DNA from: an uncultured Bacilli bacterium
GTDB lineage: Bacteria; Bacillota_I; Bacilli_A; RF39; UBA660
DNA: 26,197 nt
Direction of reading: 5' to 3'
NCBI GenBank assembly: GCA_934129945.1
Contig: CAKOXC010000012.1
Span: 1-26,197 of the forward strand
Each line of letters starts with the position of its first letter. Within the stretch, counting starts at the first letter, position 1. Of the stretch, positions 15,434 to 21,886 are shown piece by piece. Made by a program: the position numbers and the translations under genes. The notes beneath the pieces were generated by a model that saw only the letters and a list, made by a program, of their open reading frames with translations, searched no databases and was not told the DNA's origin.

Positions 15434-15465
15434 TTTAACAACATATATTTTACTAGGTGATTTAA

Positions 15466-16248
15466 TTGAAACAAATTTATAAATGTTTTGGAATAATAGT
15501 AATAATGGTGTTTAGCTTTTATTATACTGATAAAATTGCATTGATGGTTCAAAGTAATAATCCAATTATGAAACAAATAAACCAAGAAAAAGAAAAACAT
15601 GAAGAAAAATCTGTAAATGCTATAATTAATGAAGATAAAATAATACCTGGTAAAAATGGGTTAACAATAAATGTAGAAAAAAGTTTTAGTGCAATGAAAT
15701 CATTTAATGCTTTTAATTCTTATTATCTTATTTATGATCAAGTAAAACCTGATATAAGTTTAAATGATAATAAGGATAAAATAATAACTAATGGTAATTT
15801 ATCAAATAAAAATATTTCTATTATATTAGAATATAATGAAAAAAATGTAAAATATCTAGAAAATTATAATATTAAAGGTGATGTTTTAATTAAAAAAGAT
15901 AATTTTTTAAATACTAATAAATTAGAAATGATAAATAATGATTTTGAAAATTATAATGAAGTAGAAATTCTTTTAAATAGGAGTAAATTAAATAATAATT
16001 TATGTTTAGCTATTGAAGATAACAAAGATTTTTGTCAAAAAAGGAATAAATATTTGATAAATAGTGAATCGGTTTTAAGTAATGATAATGTTTTTAAAAT
16101 AAAAAACAGTTTAAAAAATGGTTCAATAATAATAGTTAAAGAAGATACAAGTATTTCTAATTTAGAAATAATTCTTAAACAAGCAAAATTTAAAGGTTTA
16201 AATGTAGTATATTTAAGTAAATTAATTAGTGAAGAAAATATAAAATAA
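15466..16248 (+). CDS. Membrane-anchored protein resembling a degenerate polysaccharide deacetylase
   Basis: It starts with TTG at 15466 after AGGTGA. The 260-residue product has a hydrophobic N-terminal anchor (about 5-22) and an outer domain. The segment IIPGKNGLTINVEKSFSAMK (about residues 58-79) recalls the N-terminal portion of a group of Firmicutes polysaccharide deacetylase-like proteins, and the C-terminal pattern GSIIIVKE...LEIILKQAKFKGLNVVYLSKLI matches the last strand-helix of a NodB fold. The catalytic motifs of active deacetylases (TFDDG, HxxxH) are absent, so if the fold is right it is probably not a working deacetylase. The assignment is tentative; it could be an unrelated secreted protein. 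Confidence 0.6.
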   Translation: MKQIYKCFGIIVIMVFSFYYTDKIALMVQSNNPIMKQINQEKEKHEEKSVNAIINEDKIIPGKNGLTINVEKSFSAMKSFNAFNSYYLIYDQVKPDISLNDNKDKIITNGNLSNKNISIILEYNEKNVKYLENYNIKGDVLIKKDNFLNTNKLEMINNDFENYNEVEILLNRSKLNNNLCLAIEDNKDFCQKRNKYLINSESVLSNDNVFKIKNSLKNGSIIIVKEDTSISNLEIILKQAKFKGLNVVYLSKLISEENIK

Positions 16249-16254
16249 TGATAT

Positions 16255-16277
16255 AATACCTCAAGAGGGTATTTTTT
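16255..16277 (+). terminator. Hairpin ending the deacetylase-like gene and covering the next gene's ribosome binding site
   Basis: AATACC (16255-16260) pairs with GGTATT (16268-16273), followed by TTTT. The AAGAGGG between them is also the Shine-Dalgarno sequence of the ATG at 16278, so the structure could act as a weak terminator, as a translational lid, or both. Confidence 0.45.
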
Positions 16278-17114
16278 ATGAGTGAATTAAGTGAAAATGT
16301 AGAAAAAAGCATAATTAAAAAGTTTAGAAAAGAAATTTGGAGACCTTTTGTTAAAGCTATTAATGATTATGATTTAATAAAAGAAAATGATAAAATAGCT
16401 GTTTGTATTTCTGGTGGGAAAGATTCATTTTTGATGGCTAAATGTTTTCAAGAATTAAAAAGACATGGTAAAATCAAATTTGATTTAGAATTCCTAGTAA
16501 TGAATCCTGGATATAATGATATTAATTCAGAAATGATTTTAAAAAATGCAAAAGATTTGAATGTTCCTATTCATGTTTTTAAAACTGATATATTTAATAT
16601 AGTTGCATCACTTACTGATGGTAATCCTTGTTATTTGTGTGCAAGAATGAGAAGAGGACATTTATATAATGAAGCTAAAAAACTTGGATGTAATAAAATA
16701 GCTTTAGGACATCATTTTGATGATGTTATTGAAACAATATTATTATCTATGTTTTATAGTGGTGAAATAAAAACAATGATGCCAAAATTGCACAGTGATA
16801 ATTTTGAAGGCTTAGAACTTATTAGACCTATGTATTTGATTAAAGAAAATGATATAAAATCATGGGTAAGATATAATAATTTAACTTTTATTAATTGTGC
16901 TTGTAGGTTTACTGAAAATTGTAGTATTAATAAGGATGATTCAACAAGTAAAAGATTGGAAATGAAAAAGCTAGTTGCACAATTGCGTGAAAAGAATAAA
17001 TACATTGAAAAAAATATATTTAAAAGTGTAGCTAATGTTAATTTGACTCAAATAATTGGTTATCATAAAGATGATTTTAAGTATAATTTTTTAGATGATT
17101 ATGATGAAAAATAA
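16278..17114 (+). CDS. TtcA-family tRNA thiolation enzyme (PP-loop ATPase)
   Basis: An N-type PP-loop ATP pyrophosphatase of the TtcA/TtuA family, which thiolates tRNA bases (s2C32 for TtcA) using ATP and an iron-sulfur cluster. The PP-loop SGGKDS is at 45-50. C118-Y-L-C121 is the paired cysteine motif, and C207 and C209 in NCACRF provide candidates for the third cluster ligand. GHHFDDVIETIL (144-155) is the conserved family motif. 278 residues is a normal length. TtcA-like proteins of Firmicutes have not all been assigned a target base, so I leave the symbol empty. The desulfurase-thiI pair 2.3 kb downstream could feed sulfur to it. Confidence 0.83.
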   Translation: MSELSENVEKSIIKKFRKEIWRPFVKAINDYDLIKENDKIAVCISGGKDSFLMAKCFQELKRHGKIKFDLEFLVMNPGYNDINSEMILKNAKDLNVPIHVFKTDIFNIVASLTDGNPCYLCARMRRGHLYNEAKKLGCNKIALGHHFDDVIETILLSMFYSGEIKTMMPKLHSDNFEGLELIRPMYLIKENDIKSWVRYNNLTFINCACRFTENCSINKDDSTSKRLEMKKLVAQLREKNKYIEKNIFKSVANVNLTQIIGYHKDDFKYNFLDDYDEK

Positions 17115-17145
17115 AAGTTACATATATAAAAAGTGTAATTTTTAA
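17113..17145 (+). terminator. Rho-independent terminator after the TtcA-like gene
   Basis: AAAAGTTACA (17113-17122) pairs with TGTAATTTTT (17134-17143), with one G-T pair and an 11-base loop; the 3' arm is T-rich. Confidence 0.65.
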
Positions 17146-17175
17146 TTGACCTAAAATATTATTAAATTATATAAT
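17146..17175 (+). promoter_or_regulatory. Putative sigma-A promoter of the SipW/TasA-type gene pair
   Basis: TTGACC (17146-17151), an 18-base spacer, TATAAT (17170-17175), about 27 bases before the ATG at 17203. Confidence 0.6.
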
Positions 17176-17202
17176 GAAGATGTAGAATAGGTGAAAGACA
17201 AT

Positions 17203-17826
17203 ATGAAAAATAAAAAACTTTTAATACCAGTAATAGCTAGTTTAGTAACATTACTAGTACTTTCTGGAGTATCATATGCATATTATAGTGCCAAAATTAA
17301 AGAAAATAATAAAACAGAGACAGTAATAAAATCTAATGAATTAAATTTAATATTCACAGGAACAAATGAAATAACTGCAAATAATATGATTCCTGGAGAT
17401 AGTTTTACAAAAACATTTACAGTAGAAAATACATCAAATAGAACAGTAGATTTTAATATTTATTTACAAAATATTACTAATGAGTTTAATGATGATTTAG
17501 TGTATGCATTAAATGATGATACTGGTAGTGTGGTAGGTGTAACACCACTACCAGTAACTAACAAAGATAAATCATATTTAAAAACAAAACTTGATATAGA
17601 TTCAAATACAACAAAAACATATACATTAACAGTAACATTTAAAAATACAGAAGAACCACAAAATGATTATCAAGGTAAGACATTTAAAGGAACTTTAGGA
17701 ATAGATACAGAACTAATAACTTATGACATAGATGCTAGTGAGGTACAATATTCTAATGAGAATACAGAATGTACTGATATTAGTTGTTCTTTAAATGAAT
17801 TGTATGAGAGGATAAATGGTGCTTAA
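17203..17826 (+). CDS. Exported protein with SipW-type signal peptide (TasA/camelysin-like)
   Basis: TAGGTGA (17188-17194) sets the start at the ATG 17203; the in-frame GTG at 17191 lies within that site. The 207-residue precursor begins with the signal class cut by the unusual signal peptidase SipW: KKLLIPVIASLVTLLVLSGVSYAYYSA. The mature part has the TasA-like pattern of a beta sandwich: KSNELNLIF, NNMIPGDSFTKTFTVENTSN (the family's PGD....F.V.N.G segment) and NTTKTYTLTVTFKN. TasA forms biofilm fibres in B. subtilis. The C-terminal tail ASEVQYSNENTEC...LNELYE is a separate motif that recurs near the start of the next protein. No sipW gene is in the window, so the peptidase must be elsewhere. 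Confidence 0.75.
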   Translation: MKNKKLLIPVIASLVTLLVLSGVSYAYYSAKIKENNKTETVIKSNELNLIFTGTNEITANNMIPGDSFTKTFTVENTSNRTVDFNIYLQNITNEFNDDLVYALNDDTGSVVGVTPLPVTNKDKSYLKTKLDIDSNTTKTYTLTVTFKNTEEPQNDYQGKTFKGTLGIDTELITYDIDASEVQYSNENTECTDISCSLNELYERINGA

Positions 17827-17828
17827 TT

Positions 17829-18350
17829 ATGAAGAAAAAAATAAAAGTTAATTTTAAAATAATTATAGCAGTTATAATAACGGCAATTATATGTATATCA
17901 ACAACAGTATATGCATCATATAACTACTTTGCAAAAGATATCGGATTTACTCCTAAAAATGAAAATTGGCAAGTAGATAATTTAGAAGATGCTGTTAATG
18001 ATTTGTATGAAAATAAAGAAAATAATTTAGTTTGTAATAGTTATCATACTAATGAATTTGTTTCTTCTGATGAAGGCAATTTTTATTCTAAAGAAATAGA
18101 AATACCAACAAATGTAAAAAAGGTTTATTTAAATACAATTATATCTACTACTTATGGTTCATACGGAACAAGTATAAATTTTGATGATTCATTAGTCCAA
18201 AAAGAGATTAATACATTTTGTGCAAATGCGATTATTTGTGATGTTATTGAAGATTATATAGTAAATGTTGAAAATCAAAAAATCATAAAAATAGATTTTC
18301 CGGTTAACGGAAATGGAAAACATTTTGGATATGTTAGAGTTTGCTATTAA
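17829..18350 (+). CDS. Exported hypothetical protein paired with the TasA-like gene
   Basis: The ATG follows the previous stop by two bases, with no strong ribosome binding site of its own, so translation is probably coupled. The 173-residue product has an N-terminal hydrophobic signal or anchor (about 10-29, ending VYA), then AKDIGFTPKNENWQVDNLEDAVNDLYE (34-60), which resembles the tail of the preceding protein (ASEVQYSNENTEC...LNELYE) and the VqdALdeLY motif seen in many phage-tail and surface proteins. The rest is a beta-rich domain with four cysteines (about residues 71, 130, 136 and 172). I do not recognise the domain. Confidence 0.65.
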   Translation: MKKKIKVNFKIIIAVIITAIICISTTVYASYNYFAKDIGFTPKNENWQVDNLEDAVNDLYENKENNLVCNSYHTNEFVSSDEGNFYSKEIEIPTNVKKVYLNTIISTTYGSYGTSINFDDSLVQKEINTFCANAIICDVIEDYIVNVENQKIIKIDFPVNGNGKHFGYVRVCY

Positions 18351-18370
18351 AAAACTTATAAATTAATGTT

Positions 18371-18730
18371 TTACATATTTTTCTTTATGTTTTCCAATTC
18401 TTGATTGATTCTATTTATAGCTTGAATTAACATGTCAATATCATCTTTTGAATCCCAATTACTTTTATTTCTTCCATCGGTAAAAATACTTCCACCATTT
18501 TTTGCAGATTTACTGTTAATATTTACATTGTGATTATGAATATTAGATTCTAATAATTGCTGCTGGGCAGCATAAGTTAAAACATATTGCCCAGCCATGA
18601 TAATCCAGTTGCCAATTGAATTTTGTTCATAGACATTAAAGTCATCAACTAAAACGGCACCTACAGCTACAGCAGAAAGAGTGAATAATCCAGGGTTAGT
18701 GTGATTTAAAAAATGATTAATAATTATCAC
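18371..18730 (-). CDS. Small hypothetical protein; start codon uncertain
   Basis: The reading frame opens with GTG at 18730 (119 residues), but the only good ribosome binding site, AAGGGAG, abuts that GTG with no spacer. The next in-frame codons are ATA, ATT, ATT, and the second ATT (18721-18719) would have the right 8-base spacing and give MNHFLNHTNPGLF, so an ATT start is possible. The N-terminal half is hydrophobic (PGLFTLSAVAVGAVLVDDF, then SIGNWIIMAGQYVLTYAAQQQ), the middle is polar, and the end is a likely coiled coil (DDIDMLIQAINRINQELENIKK). N-P-G-L-F-T...Y-E-Q-N-S-I-G-N-W looks like a conserved family but I cannot name it. It is convergent with the gene before and divergent from the HdeD-like gene. 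Confidence 0.6.
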   Translation of the reverse strand: MIIINHFLNHTNPGLFTLSAVAVGAVLVDDFNVYEQNSIGNWIIMAGQYVLTYAAQQQLLESNIHNHNVNINSKSAKNGGSIFTDGRNKSNWDSKDDIDMLIQAINRINQELENIKKNM

Positions 18731-18809
18731 TCCCTTTTTATAAATATATTCATTATTGTTTGCATTTTTCTAAAAAAAGTAATATTCTTATGTAGAGAGG
18801 ATGGTAAAA

Positions 18810-19388
18810 ATGAGAGATTTAACAAAGAGAATTTTTTGGGCATCTATTGCGTCAACATTAGTTATGTTATTATTTGGAATATTATTATTTATTTTTCCAG
18901 AAACAGTAATTAAATCTGTTGCTATAGCTATGGGAGTAATATTTATTATGATAGGGGTTATTCCGATTATTAATTATTTTAGATTTAGAGCTACAGGATT
19001 TACAACGACATTTAGTTTCTTACTTGGAATTTTTTGCATAGTTGCAGGATTAATTCTTTTAATGAATGAAAATATTTTAGGAACGATCATTCCAATTTTA
19101 ACTGGAGTTTGGATGATAATTAATTCAATTAATAGAATTTCAATATCAATGGATTTAAGAGATGATAAAATACCTTTCTGGGTAATAACTTTTATATATG
19201 CAATTTTAACTTTAGTAGCAGGAGTATTATTAATCCTTGATCCAGTAAATGGTGGAAAGCTAGTTACAAAAACAATAGGTATTATTATTTGTGTTTATTC
19301 TGCATTAGATGTTATTGATTTAATATTGATTAGAATTAAAGCTAAAAAAGTTGTAAAAGAAGTAAAAAAAATTATTGAAGAGCCATAA
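18810..19388 (+). CDS. HdeD/DUF308-family membrane protein
   Basis: The 192-residue protein has six predicted membrane helices arranged as three repeated pairs, each pair ending in a conserved P or G turn (IFPETVIKS, MNENILG, LDPVNGGK), the signature of HdeD/DUF308 proteins. The E. coli member takes part in acid resistance; the function in Firmicutes is unknown. I start it at the ATG 18810, nine bases after AGAGAGG (18794-18800); an ATG at 18801 directly touches that site and is unlikely to be used. A basic tail (IRIKAKKVVKEVKKI) faces the cytoplasm. A terminator overlaps its stop. Confidence 0.85.
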   Translation: MRDLTKRIFWASIASTLVMLLFGILLFIFPETVIKSVAIAMGVIFIMIGVIPIINYFRFRATGFTTTFSFLLGIFCIVAGLILLMNENILGTIIPILTGVWMIINSINRISISMDLRDDKIPFWVITFIYAILTLVAGVLLILDPVNGGKLVTKTIGIIICVYSALDVIDLILIRIKAKKVVKEVKKIIEEP

Positions 19389-19403
19389 TTATATGGCTTT
19401 TTT
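19381..19403 (+). terminator. Rho-independent terminator after the HdeD-like gene
   Basis: AGCCATA (19381-19387) pairs with TATGGCT (19392-19398), loop ATTA, then a T run; the stop codon lies in the stem. Confidence 0.88.
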
Positions 19404-19439
19404 TAATGAATTAATATATAATAATTACAGGTGATTTAA

Positions 19440-20570
19440 ATGATATATCTAGATTATAGTGCAACAACTCCGGTGAGTTATGATGTTTTAGAAACTTATA
19501 ATACAGTTACAAAAGATTTTATAGGGAATGCTAATTCACTGCATAGTCTAGGTGTTAAATCAAGGACTTTATATAATAGTGCAAAAAAGCAAATAAGTGA
19601 TATTTTTAATGTTTTAGATAGTGAAATTTATTTTACTAGTGGTGCAACTGAAAGTAATAACCTTGCTTTAATTGGTACATGTTTTGCTAATTCAAGAAAA
19701 GGTAATCATATAATTGTGTCAAAATTAGAACATCCTTCAATTTATAGAATATGTGATTATTTAAAAATTCAAGGTTTTGAAATAAGTTATGTTAATAATG
19801 ATCAAGATGGATTAATTGACTTTGATGATTTAAAAAAACTTATGCGTCCAACTACTGTTTTAGTAAGCATTTGTGCAGTTAATAGCGAAGTAGGAATAAG
19901 ACAACCATTAAAAATGATTCGTCAAATAATAAAAAAAGAAAATGAAAATACTATTTTTCACTCTGATATGACTCAAGCTATAGGAAAAGTAGCAGTTAAT
20001 TTTCATGATGTTGATTTAGCTAGTTTTTCAGGACATAAAATATATGGACCAAAAGGAATAGGAATATTTTACAAAAGCAGTAGAATAAATATTGCTCCCG
20101 TTTTATATGGTAGTGGAAAAGATAACTCACTTCATCCTGGAACAATAGCATTACCACTTATAGTGTCATTATCTAAAGCAATAAGACTTGCTGTTATGGA
20201 TCTTGATAAAAAAGAAAATTTCATAAGAAGACTTAATGAGAAGATTTGTAATGAATTAAAAGATATTGAAGGAATACAAATAAACAAATCTAAAATTTCA
20301 ATTCCACATATTTTAAATATTTCTTTAGACGGAATAAAACCAGAAACTTTTATTCATGCTCTTGAAGAATATGATATTTACATTGGAACAAATACAGCTT
20401 GTAGTAGTGGAGATTTATCCACAAGTGTAATGGCTATTTATAATGATAAAAAAAGAGCTATGTCAACAATAAGAATTAGTTTGTCTCATTTAACTACTAC
20501 TGATGAAATAAATAAATTTTTAAATAGTTTTAAACTTGTTTATCATAAATTACATAATTTGATAAATTAA
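19440..20570 (+). CDS. Cysteine desulfurase (NifZ/IscS type) paired with thiI
   Basis: A PLP enzyme that takes sulfur from cysteine as a protein persulfide. Residues: ATTPVS near 8, TSGATESNN (66-74), H98 in EHPS, K200 for PLP in SGHKIYGPKG, and catalytic C321 in TNTACSSG on the mobile loop. 376 residues fits group I NifS/IscS enzymes. The conserved R-x-GT segment reads HPGT (H232). It starts after AGGTGA. The adjacency with thiI matches B. subtilis nifZ-thiI, where the dedicated desulfurase feeds ThiI for 4-thiouridine in tRNA; I infer the same job. It is cotranscribed with thiI (27 bases between, no terminator). Confidence 0.9.
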   Translation: MIYLDYSATTPVSYDVLETYNTVTKDFIGNANSLHSLGVKSRTLYNSAKKQISDIFNVLDSEIYFTSGATESNNLALIGTCFANSRKGNHIIVSKLEHPSIYRICDYLKIQGFEISYVNNDQDGLIDFDDLKKLMRPTTVLVSICAVNSEVGIRQPLKMIRQIIKKENENTIFHSDMTQAIGKVAVNFHDVDLASFSGHKIYGPKGIGIFYKSSRINIAPVLYGSGKDNSLHPGTIALPLIVSLSKAIRLAVMDLDKKENFIRRLNEKICNELKDIEGIQINKSKISIPHILNISLDGIKPETFIHALEEYDIYIGTNTACSSGDLSTSVMAIYNDKKRAMSTIRISLSHLTTTDEINKFLNSFKLVYHKLHNLIN

Positions 20571-20597
20571 ATTTTCATTTATATAAAGAGGTGAAAT

Positions 20598-21785
20598 ATG
20601 CAAAAAATAATAATAATTAAATATGGTGAATTAACAACAAAAAAAGATAATATTGGTTTATTCTTAAGTGCTTTAAAAACTAATGTAGAAAATTCTTTAA
20701 GTGGTATGAATACACATATTAATTTTGATAAAGGAAGAATGTTTGTTGAAGCACGTGAAAATAATTATGACAAAGTTTTAGAAAAATTACAAAAAGTTTT
20801 TGGTATTCATGAAATAAACATTGGTTATAAAATTGAAAATGATTATGAAATTTTAAAAAAAGAGTTAGTTAATGCAGTTAAAGATAGAAATTTTACAACT
20901 TTTAAAGTAGAAACTAAAAGAAGTAACAAAAAATTCTTTAAAAATAGTATGGAGATTAGTAAAGAACTTGGTGCTGTAATTTTAACTAATATAGAAAATA
21001 AAAAAGTAGATGTTAATAATCCAGAGTTACTTATAAATGTAGAAGTAAGATTAGATGCTTTTTATTTTTACTTTGATAAGGTTAATGGTGCCGGAGGTTA
21101 TCCCGTTGGAACTCTTGGTAAAGGAATTCTAATGCTTTCTGGTGGTATTGATTCGCCAGTTGCAGGATATCTTTGTGCCAAAAGAGGTGTTAAGTTAGAG
21201 GCACTTTATTTTGAAAGCCCTCCTCATACATCTATTGAAGCTAAAAATAAAGTGAAAAAACTTGCTGAAATTTTAGCAGAGTATAATGGAAATATAAAAT
21301 TGCATGTAGTTAATTTTACAGATATTCAAGAAGCAATTTATAAAAATATTCCTCATGAATATTTAGTAACAATTATGCGAAGAATGATGTATAGAATTGC
21401 TACACAAATTGCTAAACATAATAGATGTAAGATTATAGTAAATGGTGAAAGCATTGGTCAAGTAGCTAGTCAAACATTAACTAGTATGAGTGTAATAAAT
21501 GCTGTTACAGATATTCCAGTAATAAGACCAGTTGCATGTTTTGATAAATTAGAAATAATAGATATTGCTAATAAAATTAAAACATTTGAAACTAGTATTT
21601 TACCATATGAGGATTGTTGTACTATATTTGTTCCTAAGCATCCAGTAATTAATCCAGAACTTAGTAAATGTATTTCTTATGAAGAATTAATACCTTATAA
21701 AGATTTAATAAATGATGCTGTTAAAAATCATGAAATAATTAATATAACACCTGGTTCTAACCAGGAGTTTAAAGAGCTTTTATAA
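20598..21785 (+). CDS. thiI: tRNA 4-thiouridine synthetase ThiI
   Basis: ThiI activates U8 of tRNA with ATP and inserts sulfur to make 4-thiouridine. Order: N-terminal ferredoxin-like and THUMP domains (about 1-165, RNA binding), then the PP-loop SGGIDS (181-186) and the conserved YFESPPHTS (about 208-216) and PVIRPV..FDK segments. The 395-residue protein lacks the C-terminal rhodanese domain of the E. coli enzyme, as in Bacillus, where sulfur comes directly from the partner desulfurase encoded upstream. AGAGGTG precedes the ATG. Confidence 0.95.
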   Translation: MQKIIIIKYGELTTKKDNIGLFLSALKTNVENSLSGMNTHINFDKGRMFVEARENNYDKVLEKLQKVFGIHEINIGYKIENDYEILKKELVNAVKDRNFTTFKVETKRSNKKFFKNSMEISKELGAVILTNIENKKVDVNNPELLINVEVRLDAFYFYFDKVNGAGGYPVGTLGKGILMLSGGIDSPVAGYLCAKRGVKLEALYFESPPHTSIEAKNKVKKLAEILAEYNGNIKLHVVNFTDIQEAIYKNIPHEYLVTIMRRMMYRIATQIAKHNRCKIIVNGESIGQVASQTLTSMSVINAVTDIPVIRPVACFDKLEIIDIANKIKTFETSILPYEDCCTIFVPKHPVINPELSKCISYEELIPYKDLINDAVKNHEIINITPGSNQEFKELL

Positions 21786-21809
21786 CTATTAGAAATCTAA
21801 TAGTTTTTT
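21784..21809 (+). terminator. Rho-independent terminator after thiI
   Basis: A 9-bp stem (AACTATTAG at 21784-21792, CTAATAGTT at 21797-21805), loop AAAT, followed by T residues. Confidence 0.85.
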
Positions 21810-21832
21810 AATGCCAAATTTCGTAAATAACT

Positions 21833-21861
21833 TTGCAAAAAGGGTATAAATATTATATAAT
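21833..21861 (+). promoter_or_regulatory. Putative sigma-A promoter of ftsK/spoIIIE
   Basis: TTGCAA (21833-21838), 17 bases, TATAAT (21856-21861), 25 bases before the ATG. Confidence 0.7.
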
Positions 21862-21886
21862 TTAAATATATGATAAGGTGGTTACA

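Noticed and set aside
16754..17005. Antisense reading frame inside the TtcA-like gene
   Set aside because: The sense strand codes for conserved motifs; the antisense product is low-complexity hydrophobic sequence.
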